A DNA stretch of 64,000 bases, taken from contig NC_080572.1 in assembly GCF_030247185.1 (NCBI RefSeq), positions 178,278,866 through 178,342,865 of the forward strand. Reading direction: 5' to 3'. A program made the translations under genes and the position numbers. Shown piece after piece: positions 24,276 through 36,794 of this stretch; the first letter of the stretch is position 1, and the number at the start of each line of letters is the position of its first letter. The notes beneath the pieces are model-generated. The model did no database searches. It was not told where the DNA came from and saw only the letters and a program-made list of their open reading frames with translations. This DNA comes from Malaya genurostris. Lineage: Eukaryota > Arthropoda > Insecta > Diptera > Culicidae.

Positions 24276-25387
24276 TTAATCTAGCAGACAATTAATTATT
24301 GTGGAACAATCTTTGACATCTTCGCAGTCATTGGCCATTGTTTTTATTTGTTGCTGGAATTTATTCAACCTTTCCTGTCCCAGTTCTGCCTGTCCGTATT
24401 TCAAGGCGCTACTGGCGTGGTAGACCAGTATCTTGAAGCAATGTCTGCGAACAGCATTGTGGGCAGAATTATCCCAAACAGGTGTAGCCCGTGTATAGTT
24501 CCAAGCCATCATGACGTAATCAAGTAAGGCATCCCAATGTTTCGAGTTATGCAGTGTTTGGCTGTGATCAATAAGCATCCTGGAAAATATCAAAATTTAA
24601 CAGTCGGTTCGATATTTGTAGAAATAATATTAAAAAACTGTTACTTCTTGAACGATGCCAAATGGGTCGCAGCGCGTGCGTAAGCTGGACTGTCCGTTTT
24701 GCTAACCAAACGCGTGGCAGGCAAAGTCTTGAAAATGTTTTTCTTCTGATAATTCAGTTGTTCTTCTAGCTGAGCGATATCCGGTATTGGCAGTTCACTA
24801 CGAACTGCTTCTTCCAGTCGAGGATTTCCCCTTACCATGCCAGTTATCATGGAAATCAGTTGATCTTGACTAAGACCCTTGAGCAGAGTGTCTAACGGAA
24901 TGTCATATTTGTTTCGATTAATAGATCCCTCTTCCAAACGCATTTTTTTAACAGTGCCAGCGGAGTATCTAGCCGGAGGATTACGCTTAGTTGGTGATCC
25001 AAGACTATTTTCCAAAGTAGATGATGAGGCATCGGAAAGCTCTTGCATGAGACATCGTTTGCGCGGTGAACTTCGGAGCGTCATCGCTGTGAGGCTTTTC
25101 GTTGGTGTTTTATTAGGTGACAAATGAAAGAACTTTTCCGGACTCCAAATGATTGGTACACGGCGTCTTCCCCGCTGCTGAATTACTGCTTCTTCGGGCG
25201 ACATGCGAGGGGACAGATAGCTATCGGGGATGTTAGCCGCAGAATTATCAATCAGTCTAGGGTCCAGTGCGATTCGTCCATTTGTCATCACCGGAGTAGC
25301 GACCCGTTGTTGTGGTGGTGGTTGGCCCATTCTTGCCGGGATTTCTGCGAGAATTGGGCGAGTCCGGAGGACGCCTGGGTTGGCCAT
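24276..25387 (-). CDS. Cut8: Cut8/STS1 family nuclear proteasome tether
   Basis: The Cut8/STS1 family holds 26S proteasomes at the nuclear envelope and inside the nucleus. Exons are 24645-25387 and 24276-24579 (GT-AG intron, 65 bases), giving 348 residues. The start is the ATG at 25387; the frame runs a few codons further to a TTG at 25408, and an AG just before the ATG could be an acceptor of a 5' UTR intron. Residues 1-155 are Pro/Ser/Arg-rich and low complexity with basic patches, including SPRKRCLMQE and a KRNPPARY-like motif, as expected for nuclear import. The conserved helical domain begins near 160 (PLDTLLKGLSQDQLISMI, VRGNPRLEEAV) and fills the second exon (HWDALLDYVMMAWNYTRATP, CFKILVYHASSALK). 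Tail-to-tail with HMGXB4. Confidence 0.88.
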
Positions 25388-26044
25388 TCTATGCGCCTTC
25401 AAAATCAATTAAATCATTTCATTTTACCAGTAATTGCAAAAATATTTCTTTCGAACATACTGAACTTTTGTTCATATAATGAACTTTGGAAAGATCAAAT
25501 TTCAATAGTAGCGTAGCTATTAAATTACAATGTTTTCAACTTCTCCATGACCTACCTGTCGAATCAATTATCGTTTTTGTTAGAAGCGACTTTATACAGC
25601 ACACTAGTTTTACATTACAAGAACAACAAACAATACTCTTGGAAAATATTTTCATACAATCCTAGATTTATCAACATTTAACATAAACTTTATTTTAGAC
25701 CAACGGTAAAGACGTTTACATACTCGATTTCCCGCTCGAACTGCAGTATTTTGCAACTGTTTTACATATCTAAAAAATAATAGCCCTCACTAAAGTTAAA
25801 TTGTTAACACGCTAAAGTAAATTGAGGGCAACTACACACTTGTAAATTGAGGCCAACTACCCTCCCAGACGGCTGGCTATGTCTGCCAGCCTTTTTTGCC
25901 GGAATTCTACCAGAATTCCGGCAAAAGTCGGCAACATTGCAACAACCGTATCCGGCAGAGAATCTTGCCTAGCGGTTATTAACGGATCTGTTTCTGTCGG
26001 ATTCTTGCCATACAAGATTGGCAGAACCGTTTTGAATCGGTTCT

Positions 26045-26385
26045 ACATTTTAGGCGTCTTGGTTAAAATATATGAAAGGCAATAAGTTATTGCCCTTCAT
26101 ATATACTAATCATGGATAATGTTATTGTCAATAACATTTCTTTCTCACTACCAAACATACCCATATTTCAATCTCATTTACCTCGTCTCAAGATTCGTTT
26201 TTTACGTACATGCGGGATTGACGAATATCAAATGAAGTCGAATATAAAAAGAAAAAAGAAAGTGGGGGGACATAAACAAGACACGTACGGCAAGATAATG
26301 ACGCAATTTCGCCTGGACAATTTTGACCGCAGCCGGAATGCAGCCAGCCTTCTGACGGTTGCCAGAATTCCTCACAAGCGGGTAT
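26045..26385 (+). repeat. Left arm of a large inverted repeat
   Basis: About 340 bp, inverted relative to 28978-29340. The outer edges match (ACATTTTAGGCGTCTTGG versus CCAAGACGCTTAAAATGT), as do the inner edges (CACAAGCGGG versus CCCGCTTGTG). No clear target duplication. Confidence 0.75.
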
Positions 26386-28640
26386 AGTTGATCACGCAGA
26401 AAATTGCTTGATTGTTGAAGTCAACGTAACGATTACGTATCTGAGCGTTGCGGAATGGATTACGCATTGCATTACGTATGCATTACGGATCAATATGAAC
26501 CATCAATCCTCTGGTTGGAAGCAGAAAAGCCAAGTCTGCGGAATTGTCTGTATATATCCACATTATCAGATCCGAATGGATTCCGAATCAGCGAGAAATT
26601 TTCATTCGGAATTTCATGTGGAAATCATAATGGATTCCGAATCAATTCCAACTCCAGTGCAACAACCGATTCCGAATGAACCGGTTCGCCTACAACCGGT
26701 TGATTCGGAAATCATTCGGAATTGAGTGAGAAGATGCGGACTGAATTGTCAATTCGTCTTCTACTTCTTCTTTCCTAATTTTGCACGTTTTCGTGCTGAT
26801 TTTCAGTTTATTTTTAAACGAAAACATTATATAACTCAAAATACAAATTTAAATCTTCAGGTTTTTCGAATATACAGAACTAGTAAATAACCAGTTCTTC
26901 TTAGAATCCCAACATAAACTATTGAAATTCGCTGGAAATTAACAAAACGGCCTACCTTAGTCAGCATCATCCATTCCTCTAGCTGGAGTGTAGTGAAATG
27001 GCTTAAGTCGCTTAAATTTGACACTAACACATTCATAAAATGAGCGAATATTCAATGACATTTCAGCTGTTTTACAAAGAAGGACGTATCTTACAAAAGT
27101 AAACAAATCGAGGTTCTCTCTCCTACCAGTAAATGCTTCAAAATCCTACAATTTTGTCTAAAAATTCGTATACTACAAAAATCTCAATCTTAGTAATACA
27201 AAGAACTATAAAAGGCGAAACTGTCATTCCATTTGTTTACGCAAGTTTCGCCCTCCGTGTTCCATGCCAACAAACAGGGCGATACTTCAATTGCTGGTAA
27301 GGAAGGGCGAAACTATTTATGTTCTTTATTTTAGATGGTTACCGAACCTTTTATTACTGGAAACAGTAAAAGAGACAATAAAACTACTCACAGATTTGTC
27401 TTAGTAGCGAAAACCAGTCAATTTCATGAAAAATGCGCAAGGGCGTATCTTTATAATTCACACAGGAAGTATAAAAGTAAACAAATCGAAAAAGGGCGAA
27501 ACTCTTTTTATGTTGATTTATTCAGTGGATATAGAAGGAAAGTGGTAACATTTTCGTGCCTTTTGAAAATAAACAAACAATTCATCGACTAATCATAAAT
27601 TGATCAGAGAATATACGATAATTTCTAAACACGATTTGAAACCGAAGTCGAAACATTCATCGATGATTTTCTCCATTTGCTGTCAATGTTAGATTCGCCG
27701 TTCTTTGAAAAACAGCTGATTTATAATGTCACTGTCAATCAGGTTGATCGAGCAGCCAACTCAGGCGAAAATTCTAGCACTGAACCGATCGAGCACTAAA
27801 AAATCATGCAATCGAGTAAGAATTCATTGCTCATTCCGTCATTTCGATAATGTGGGTACCGTCAAACACCCTGCCATGAATAGTGGTTCTTGAATCCAAC
27901 ACTTTTTGTTGTGTAGGCGTTGTTGTCAACAATATGTTAAGCTTACGTTCATACTGTATTGATTTTTCTGAAAGATCACTTACAACCACAAATGCAAATT
28001 ATATAATGCAGGAAACACCTGCATTAAACACGATTCAGACGATCAATCAATTTCGGTCGACGTTAAAGTTAATAAGTTTTTAGCCAAATATTACTTGCGT
28101 ACCTGACGTTAAAAGGTTCCATGAACTTGACGTTGTGTCCCTTCATATGAATTGCTTACAATTAATGTAGTCGTTCCTTAACCGTTCCATGCCGGTGTGG
28201 CTAGTTCCTACATATTGTTTTGTTTCCATCAGGAAATATATTGGGCACCCATTTTTCGCCGGACATAAAAACCTCAATTCGGTACTAACATTTTGATGCG
28301 CACAGTATATGATTATGCAAATGAATTTTTGTCTGATACTGAAAATCATGAATTTCTCAATCCGAAACAAAGGATTCTAAAGTCAAAGAATTTTCATATT
28401 AATTTTTGTAATGTAAATGTAATGTAATGTAAATACAATATCTGTTACAATTACGTTGCATCTAATATAAATATAATTCAAGCTTTGTGTCCTATGTACA
28501 ACCGTTAGTTGACGTTGAAGTAATTGAATCCTCTGAGTGTGTTCGTGAGATTTACCACCAGTCACCATAAATATAGCGACTCCTTGAAAATGATGAAAAT
28601 AATCTTCTTAAGGAACGCTTTAAGTTACTACGCACAGGTG
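26386..28640. other. Loop between inverted arms, no gene
   Basis: Contains a cluster of ATTCCGAAT/ATTCGGAAT words (26570-26725) and GGGCGAAACT words (27200-27520). No supported gene. Confidence 0.4.
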
Positions 28641-28719
28641 CAATATTATTTCTGACGTCTCAGGCGTAAACGAGTGACGGCTTATTACTGGCCGTCGCAG
28701 AATGTTAACAACATGAGCC

Positions 28720-28975
28720 AAAGGCGAAACGCGGGTACGGGTGCCGAATTTTCTTATTTTCAACGGATACAGGTTGGGTTCGGGCTAAAAAATATGTCGG
28801 GTTTCGGAACATGTTTTGAGTTCGGGTCGGGTACAAATAAAGATTTTTATTTTTTATCGGGTACGGGTCGGGTTAGGGGTTTGGAAGTAAAATGGATCTC
28901 GAGTTCAGGTCGGCTAAGGGTAAAAGTTTTTTATTTTCGATCGGGCACGAGTTGGGTTCGGATTTGAAAAAATGC
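28720..28975. repeat. Degenerate CGGGT-rich minisatellite
   Basis: Repeated words of the type TCGGGTACGGGTCGGGTT spaced about 40-60 bases apart and strongly diverged. Confidence 0.5.
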
Positions 28976-28977
28976 TT

Positions 28978-29340
28978 ACCCGTCCATCTTTCCCGCTTGT
29001 GAGGAATTCTGGCAACCGTCAGAAGGCTGGCTGCAGTCAAAATTGTCCAGGCGAAATTGCGTCATTGTCTCGCCGTACGTGTTTTGTTTATTTCCCTCCT
29101 CTTTATTTTTTCTTTTTTTTTTATTCGACTTCATTTGATATTCATCAATCCCGCATGTACGTACAAAAAACGATTCTTGAGACGAGGTAAATGTGATTGA
29201 AATATGGGTAAGTTTGGTAGTGAGAAAGCAATGTTATTGGCAAAAACATTTTTCATGATTAGTATATATGAAGGGCAATAACTTATTGCCTTTCATATGT
29301 ATCTTTTATCGAAAAAATAAAACCAAGACGCTTAAAATGT
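28978..29340 (-). repeat. Right arm of a large inverted repeat
   Basis: Inverted partner of 26045-26385. It has small length differences, mainly in a T-rich stretch. Confidence 0.75.
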
Positions 29341-29541
29341 TAATGACGCTGTTATTTCGGTGCGCATGAATTTGACATTTCTCTTCTCTACTTGTGTATA
29401 CGAGTTTCGATGCGGACGCGTCTGAGCTCAAGTAACAATTCCTTATGGTTTTGATTGTAATTTATAGGAGTTTTGTAATTGATTTTTCAATCACTACCTG
29501 TTTTATGACAACTATAAGAAGTGTCTCCTATGACAAGTAAT

Positions 29542-30182
29542 CACAGACTAACAGACAGGACACTCAAATTACATTCTTCAATCATTTTAACGGTCATTTC
29601 GAATATTCCTTTATTTGGGACAGTACTCACATGTGTCATGATGGCGCCACGTTAACCTATCAAAAACATTCTGTCTGTCATCTAGACTGTGTTTATTTTT
29701 TTCATTTACCAACAGAGTTGCCATTCATGCAGAATTACCTGTAATGTATTGATTTGTATACGTCCATGCGAATTTCATGCAGGATACAGATTTAATACAT
29801 ATTCACTTGCTTTTGGTCTGCCGCCACTTAATTTCGGGTGAAAACTACCAACACAATAAAAAATAGTCTAGATGAACAACGTTGAGTCAAATAAATGGTT
29901 ACCTTCCAACATCGCGAAAAAGTTAAATATATTATCAACGTAATCCAATAATTTATTGTGACGATTCATTTTCAAACATTTTGATGAAATCAGGCATCCC
30001 TGCAAGCAGCTGATCGGTGCTGACAAACGAGGGGAAACCAACTAGTAAAAAAACTTTTAACGTAACACAAGGGGTGTACCGATAGTAAATAGTTCGCGCA
30101 GTACAATATAGGTGGAACTAGTGCATCACGAAAAATTATTTTTATAAGAATTTACTCATACTGTCATGTCTGTTAGTCTGTG
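29542..30182. mobile_element. CACAGAC-family element, single copy
   Basis: 641 bp, with inverted ends CACAGACTAACAGACA, flanked by a perfect 7-bp duplication AAGTAAT (29535-29541 and 30183-30189). It lacks about 78 internal bases present in the 720-bp form. Confidence 0.9.
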
Positions 30183-30346
30183 AAGTAATATCATAGTTTT
30201 TAAAGCTTCTATAAACACTTTACCTAGACTAACAACTGGACTAAAAATAAAACAATTTGTACTAGAATAAAACCACAGACTAACAGATATGACAGTATGA
30301 GTAAATTCTTATAAAATTAATTTTTCTTGATGCACTAGTTTCACCT

Positions 30347-30508
30347 AGAGTGCCTATAACCAGAATGACGACATCTCATCCGTAATTTTGGCAACAATTC
30401 AAAACATTCCATTAGCTTTACATTGAATTGACAGGTCGTTTGCTTGTTTGGAACTGGGAGCTGTCATTCCAAACGAACAGCTGTCGCCACTCTGATTATA
30501 GTCACTCT
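30347..30508. mobile_element. 162-bp MITE, 10-bp target duplication
   Basis: Its ends are imperfect inverted repeats, AGAGTGCCTATAACCAGA on the left and the inverse of TCTGATTATAGTCACTCT on the right. Flanks AGTTTCACCT on both sides, a perfect 10-bp duplication. Confidence 0.9.
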
Positions 30509-30536
30509 AGTTTCACCTATATTGTATTGCGCGAAC

Positions 30537-30839
30537 CAGGCCCGTGCGCAGGGGGGGGTTTTGGGGGTTTTAACCCCCCCCATGAAAATTTTTTTTAAAA
30601 TTAAGTTTCATGAACAATGGAGTATTTATTATATTAAAGTGCAAATAACTTGACAATTCATATTTTTTTTATAAATTTTTTTATCAATTTTAAACTGACA
30701 TAATTTGAAACCCCCCCCCCCCCCCCCCCCCCCCCCCCGCGCACGATCCTATCAGAATTCGTTTTACATTTTTGGACACCCACCTCTCCCCTTGAAACCC
30801 CCCCCCCCCCCCCATGGATGATTCCTGCGCACGGGCCTG
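30537..30839. mobile_element. hAT-like MITE, CAGGCCCGT ends
   Basis: 303 bp with inverted ends CAGGCCCGTGCGCAGG. Flanks GCGCGAAC and GTGCGAAC, an 8-bp duplication with one CpG-type change. It contains a 28-base C run at 30711-30738. Confidence 0.85.
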
Positions 30840-31734
30840 GTGCGAACTATTTACTATCGGTACATCCCTTGTGTTATGTAATTTTTTTTTACTAGTTGGT
30901 TTCCCTTCGTTTGTCAACACCGATCAGCTGCTTGCAGGGATGCCTAATTTCATCATAATATTTGAAAATTAATCGTCACAATAAATTATTGGATTACGTT
31001 GATGATATATTTAACTTTTTTAGCGATGTTGGAAGGTAAACATTCATTTTTCTCAACGTTGTTCATCCAGACTATTTTTTGATTGTGTTAGCAATCTTCA
31101 CCCGAAATTAAGTGGCGGCAGACGAGAAGCAAGTAAATATTGTAACAAAACGGGTTCGATTTTGTAATGCGTTGGAAGATGAGAAGTAGGCACAATTCTG
31201 TACATAGTTTTGACAATATGTATTAAATCTGTATCCTGCATGAAATTTGCATGGACGTATACAAATCAATACATTACAAGTAGTTTTGAACGTTGAGAAA
31301 AATAAATGGTTACCTTCCAACATCGCTAAAAAGTGAAATATATTATCAACGTAATCCAATAACTTATTGTGACGATTCATTTTCAAATATTCACTCTATT
31401 GTGAATAACGACGTATCGTTTCTTCGATTGTATTTCATTCGTATTCCTAATAACGCCAGCAAAATCAAAGGTAACAAGGTGCACCGATAGTAAATAGTTC
31501 GCGCAGTACAATATAGGTGGAACTAGTGCATCACGAATCATTATTTTTATAAGAATTTACTCATACTGTCATGTCTGTTAGTCTGTGGGTGTATGCTGAT
31601 TCTTCACTTTGCTTTATAAACCTTATGAAGTCCACTTATGGTCCACTTGGCAGGAGTTTAAAGTTTTATGCAAGATTCATTATGTAGCATTGAAGACAGC
31701 GACAAGTATTTATCAATATTAAAAATGTTACTTG

Positions 31735-31875
31735 AGAGGGCGCCATGCCCTCAAAAAAAATATGTCGCTTACTATTTGTTTATAAAATATGATAGCTGAA
31801 TAAGAGCACCATGCCCTCAAGAAAAAAAAAATATGTCGCTTACTATTTGTTTATAAAATATGAGAGCTGAATGTC
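31735..31875. repeat. Tandem duplication of ~70 bp
   Basis: Two adjacent copies sharing CCATGCCCTCAA and TATGTCGCTTACTATTTG. Confidence 0.75.
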
Positions 31876-31901
31876 TTGATAATATGATTTTGATTTAACT
31901 C

Positions 31902-32164
31902 AATTCTCGGTTAATTTTTCAAAAGGGCGTATAAGCAAGAGACAGTTTCTCTTTGTTTACTTTCTCTTCTATTAATTACCAAGCGGTTTCCATGTTTATC
32001 AGTCAACTCTTTGCATGAAATCATACCAGAAACTTTCGACTTTCAAACAGAATAATGATTTCAAAGAAAATCTTTTTAATCACATCACAATAATCGAAAG
32101 AGAGAGTGATTAAAGAGAAACTGCCACTTGCTTATACGCCCTTTTGAAAAATTACCCGAGAATT
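31902..32164. mobile_element. Foldback MITE with ~50-bp ends
   Basis: Inverted arms starting ATTCTCGGTTAATTTTTC and containing AAAAGGGCGTATAAGCAAG. About 50 matching bases per arm. Target duplication not resolved. Confidence 0.65.
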
Positions 32165-32176
32165 TTCATTCCGAAT

Positions 32177-32725
32177 TAAGGACTAATCACACATATCCGG
32201 TCCGGTTCAGTGCCGGATACTGATATTATTTCACCACTATCCGGTACCGTGCCGTTTCAGTGCAGCTCGCCGTCAGTGTAGTGTCCGTCCGGCAAATTCG
32301 CCGTCACAAATATTTTTTTATTTTCACTGAAGTCGGTATGTCACTGCATTTGCTGTGTTGGAACGGAAACGGAACGGAAGGGTTCCGACGAGTTTTGATC
32401 GTATATTGGTAAATCAATTATGAATAATTTTAAATAATCCCGTTTAAGGACTATTCACACATATCCGGTACGGTTCAGTGTCGGCACGACACCGTGCACG
32501 GATACTGATATTATTTCATTCGTTTTCTATGCGCGCATTTACACCTATCCGTCACCGTGCCGTTTCAGTGCAGCTCGCTGTCAGTGTAGCATCCGTCCGG
32601 CAAACTCAAATTCGTCGTCACCAATATTTTTTATTTTCACTGAAGTCGGTATGTCATTGCATTGGCTGTACCGGAACGGAAACAGCGCGGAAACGGAACG
32701 GAAGGGTTCCGATAAAAAAGAACAC
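32177..32725. repeat. Tandem pair of ~270-bp repeats
   Basis: Copies begin at 32177 and 32446 with AAGGACTAATCACACATATC (one change in the second) and share GTGCCGTTTCAGTGCAGCTC. No coding capacity. Confidence 0.7.
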
Positions 32726-32769
32726 TGACGGCGCAATATTCTTATATTGAAACGTACTGAAAAATTCGA

Positions 32770-32960
32770 AGCGCGAAGAATCGACACGAGAAGTACGATC
32801 TTCCTATTTTTGAGAACCTGAAAACATACATCGGACGTTGTGCGTATTTCGGACTCAGAAAAACCCTTCGATCGAGTATTGTACGCCATCACACGCCATT
32901 GACCATCTAAAAAACGCTCATTAGAACGCTATTCCGAAGAGACGAATGACCTTAAGGTTA
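32770..32960 (+). pseudogene. Short RT-element fragment
   Basis: Matches, with changes, the sequence at 40865-40945 (shared AAACCCTTCGATCGAG). A relic of the same non-LTR retrotransposon family. Confidence 0.45.
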
Positions 32961-33039
32961 CTAATAAGTGAAGTAAAATTGATAATACTTTATTTCTACT
33001 CTCCAAAGCATATTTATTATCAACTTCCTGCAGCACGAT

Positions 33040-36013
33040 TTATATTGGTGTAGGTAGTATCTCCACTACTGCTTTTAGTACTTCATCTGTTTTGAGACAC
33101 CAGTTAGCAATGTCCTTACTTACTCGGCACCATCCTTCTCCATGTTTAGGTTCAGCCGCAACACATCGTTCAAGTAGGTCATTCTGCTGTTGTTCAGTTC
33201 CGTGTTGTGATTCAAATTTGTAAAAATAAGCCCAAGCATCTCCAAAGTCTGGATCTATTTTTATCTGCGGAAGAAGGGTTTTAAAAACATCAGAGTACAA
33301 CTTAATATTCGAATAATTTTTACCGTTCTATTGAACCAATCGCGGCATTTTTGAATTTTCCGCTCGCTCCAAAAAAGTTTTGAAACTGCTAACAGGACGT
33401 GTGGATCGTGCTCGCATTTTTTCAGAGCATCCACAGATTTGGACTTTCGTTGTGGTCGAGCTTCTAGGAATATTGCTTCGGCCCACAGCTCACCTGCATT
33501 TGGACAGTCCTGTAGCGCCCTTGCCATTAGTGTGTTTGCCATGTCTTTCAAACCGGCCCGTATCTCGATTCGGATCGCAGCTAGCCAAAGAATTGAATTC
33601 TTCGGATTTTTCAAACGACCTCGCTCTAGGACAGAACGTGCTTTGGTAAGCAGAGCTCTTTGTTCCTCTAAACTTGACAATAGAAGCCAAAGTGGAATCG
33701 AGTTAGGGCATTTTTTCAAACCGGAGTTATAGGTTTCAACTGCTTGTTCATATAGCCTTTTCTGTTCTTCGATCTGTCCCTTCATCATCCATAATTTAGC
33801 AAAATCCGGAAAAACTTTCACGGCATCATCCAATAAACTAAGAGCAGTTTCCAAATTGTTGAGAGCCCACTCAAGCTTGGCAGACTTCATCATAACTCTG
33901 GGAGTGGGAGCCGAAGCTCTTGCTTTTGCCAGAAGTCGTCGCGCTCGTTCATATTCAGCATTTTCCGACTCCAGTTTAACTGCGGCCAACCAAATATCTT
34001 CCGAATTGGGATTTGCTTGAAAAGCCAGTGACAAAATACCACGAGCTGCTGGTACATCGCCGGCCAACCATTTGGACTTGGCACCCATCAACCAAAGGAC
34101 TTCTGATTTCGGACAGTGAGCGACTGCCTTTTGTAGTATAGCTTCTAAACTTTCACGAGTACCGTGATTCTTTTCGAAATAGGCAGCTCGCAACCAAATA
34201 CTCTTTTTAGAAGGAAACTCCGAAAGAGCAAAATTGTACACTGCCCGTGCACATTCGAAGGCCCCCTCTTTAGCACAATGATCTGCATCATCAATCCATG
34301 TTTGTTTGCGATCTTCCTCATCAATTCCAACTCCGATGACACATTTAACGATCGCCTGGCAACATTTGATGGCACCAGCTTTTTCAGCTTCCATAGCTTC
34401 CTGAAGCCACTGGTCCCGATTGATCTCAACGCCATTGGCGCTAAGCGATGTCATTGCACGATCAATGATTTTCTCAACCATATGATTATTTCCGTTGGCT
34501 TCTTCCAACTTAGCAGCTGTTGTCCAAATCTGACGATCTGTCGGAATATTCTCTCGAGCTTTGTTAAGCACTTTGCGGGCATTTTCGTACGTTTCTAACC
34601 GAGCCAAAGCAAGCCACAGTTCAACGCTGGTGTTGCAACATTCTACAGCTCTTGAAAGTAGAATTTTAGCATCTTCCGGATTCTCCATTTCAACAGCAGC
34701 TTTCCACAGCCGAACAGAATTTGGAATATGTTCCAGCGCTTTACGAAACACGCGTCTTTTTGCTTTGGTTTCCGTTTCTAAATCGGCAGCTTTGATCCAT
34801 ATTCTGACCGACGTAGGAATGTGCCTAGCAGCTTGTGCAATTACACCTTTTGCCGTGTCTGGGGGCTGCAAGCGTGCTGCTTCCAGCCAAAGATCTTCGC
34901 TTAGTGGATTGACTTCACAGCCTCGCATTATCAAGTTGCGAGCCATTTGTACCTTGCCTGTAACTTCTTCCAAACGAGCACTGGCTATCCATGCTGGCGG
35001 ATGATTAGGATTCGTTTCACGAACACTCTTTAGCAACAGCCTAGCTTTCTTAATGTCGTTTATATCACCACCGTAGGTTGGAATCATACTCTGAAGATCT
35101 GTTAAATATCCCTTAGGATCCACAACAGTTTGGCCGGCCACCGAATCAGAAACCTGCGACAGTTTTACATTCATCAGTGTATTTCTGGCTTGACCGATTT
35201 TCCTCAAATCTAAATCTCCGCTCGGAGTGAGCATTCCAGGTGTTGCAACTCCCGGAATCATTGAAGCCAACCCCGAACGGGCGTCGATTGTACTAGCTGT
35301 TTCTCCTCCCAAATTCCTCGACAACACACTATCGGGCAGTGGTGTGAATTTCTCCGCTCGTGGATTACGTTGCTTTTTGTTGCGGCTATCACCGACTTCC
35401 GGTAGATTAGCCCACTCATCCTCGGATACGGCGATTAAATTACGTTTCAAATCGGAGAACTGTTGTTGGATTTTGGGTCGCTCTTGACGATATCGTTCCA
35501 AATCTTCTTTTAATCGTTTTTCACGATACTCTTTACGTTTCTCGTCCATTCGCTTATCGATACTTTCGTAAATGGCATCCGCTTCAGCATCATCCTTATC
35601 GTAGGGATCTTTCGAAAACAACGAACCGCTGTAACCGCTAAATTCGTCGTAATTGGAGTCATTGAGATCCTCGTCATCTTCCTCCTCCTCTTCCTTCTTC
35701 TTGCGTTTGGCCGCTGGTGGAGCATGCCGGTCATCACTACAAGATAACTTACATAAAACATGTTTTCACAAATTCAACAGGCTACTTACGAAACATCATT
35801 AGCATCTCGCGCAGGACCGATATCGGAACGGGTTGTGAAACCAGTTGCACTAAAAGAAAAATTTATACAATCGACTTTACAAAAAAAAAGAAAGTATTCT
35901 CAAAATAAAACTTACCCTCGTCCCACACCGGCGACATAGCCAAGAGGAGCAGGAACTCCTAGAAAATGTTTCTTACTTTTACTGCCTAACGAAGTAGCCG
36001 GAATATGTGCCAT
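33040..36013 (-). CDS. Prp6: Pre-mRNA-processing factor 6 (Prp6, U4/U6.U5 tri-snRNP)
   Basis: Bridges U5 and U4/U6 in the tri-snRNP and acts in the nucleus. Exons are 35916-36013, 35790-35849, 33324-35736 and 33040-33264, with GT-AG introns of 66, 53 and 59 bases. The product is 931 residues (human 941). The N-terminal PRP1 domain (about 10-165) starts [20 protein letters not shown], followed by [14 protein letters not shown], an acidic Glu/Asp block, and [23 protein letters not shown]. From about 200 to the end come HAT/TPR-like helical repeats with the recurring W-AA-xLE pattern, for example [12 protein letters not shown] and [17 protein letters not shown]. The last exon gives [21 protein letters not shown] and SKDIANW, the conserved C terminus. 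The start is the ATG at 36013. No damage. Confidence 0.96.
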
Positions 36014-36189
36014 TGTAAACTGTTTGCAAATGTGAAGTTTATTCTGCAGTGATAATTTCTTTCCTCACTAGAAAAAAAAAAAACTAATACGAAATGCGAT
36101 CTCCTAAACGTTTACTAGACATTAAACAAAAAATGTTTTGACAGCAATGTGTAGATTCTATCCACGACGTAAAACACACTGGTGGCGTG

Positions 36190-36440
36190 ATAAGACAGTT
36201 TTGGTTGTGTTGGTAATTTTCTCACGAAAATAAGTATGGCGCGCCGGGATTCAAGCATGTAAATATAAACAAACGACCATTTCAGATCGGGATTTCACTT
36301 CTAAGTTACTCCAGTTGTCGCGCAGCCTGGCGAATCTTTGGCACTAATTGAAAATCTGGACATTTTTTCTTCAAGGGCTTGCAAGGTAACGCGAAATATA
36401 GAAAATTGTACACACATCCGATTCTGTTCATTTCGTTGGA
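36190..36440. repeat. Diverged relative of the CACAGAC family
   Basis: Shares GTTGTGTTGGTAATTTTC and a following arrangement (AAGTATGGCG, CGTTGGAGGA) with the internal part of the CACAGAC elements. Strongly eroded; lies just upstream of Prp6. Confidence 0.4.
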
Positions 36441-36794
36441 GGAAGGATTTGGCGGATCGCACTGTGGTATATATTACAGTTATTATGGATAATGGAGTGA
36501 TTGTGCTGTGGGTAGCATTTCAAATGCAGGTGATGAAAACGATTGAAACATCCCGGAACAAAACACCGCATTTCACTGCCAATATTTTCGCAAACAAAAC
36601 CAACTCTAAATATTTCCATAAAAGCAACTCCCGGAACGTCATTTGTTTATGTTTTTTCTTCTTCACGTCTCTCTGTTATTCCAAAATAAAATGACAACCG
36701 CACTAACACATAGAAAAACGTGATCACCAGGGTATTTTACATCCTGGATTCTATCTATATGATTGCAAGGGGCGCTCTCAAAGTAACTAACACT

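Larger units (their letters stand above)
30274..31587. mobile_element. Head-to-head dimer of CACAGAC-family, with nested elements
   Basis: Both outer ends are the same type of end (the ATGACAGTATGAG end), facing outward. The two half-copies meet near 31285. It contains the 162-bp MITE at 30347-30508 and the hAT-like MITE at 30537-30839. No matching 7-bp flanks. Confidence 0.8.

Noticed and set aside
33380..35487. Several plus-strand frames of 86-147 codons
   Set aside because: Antisense shadows of Prp6 exon 3.
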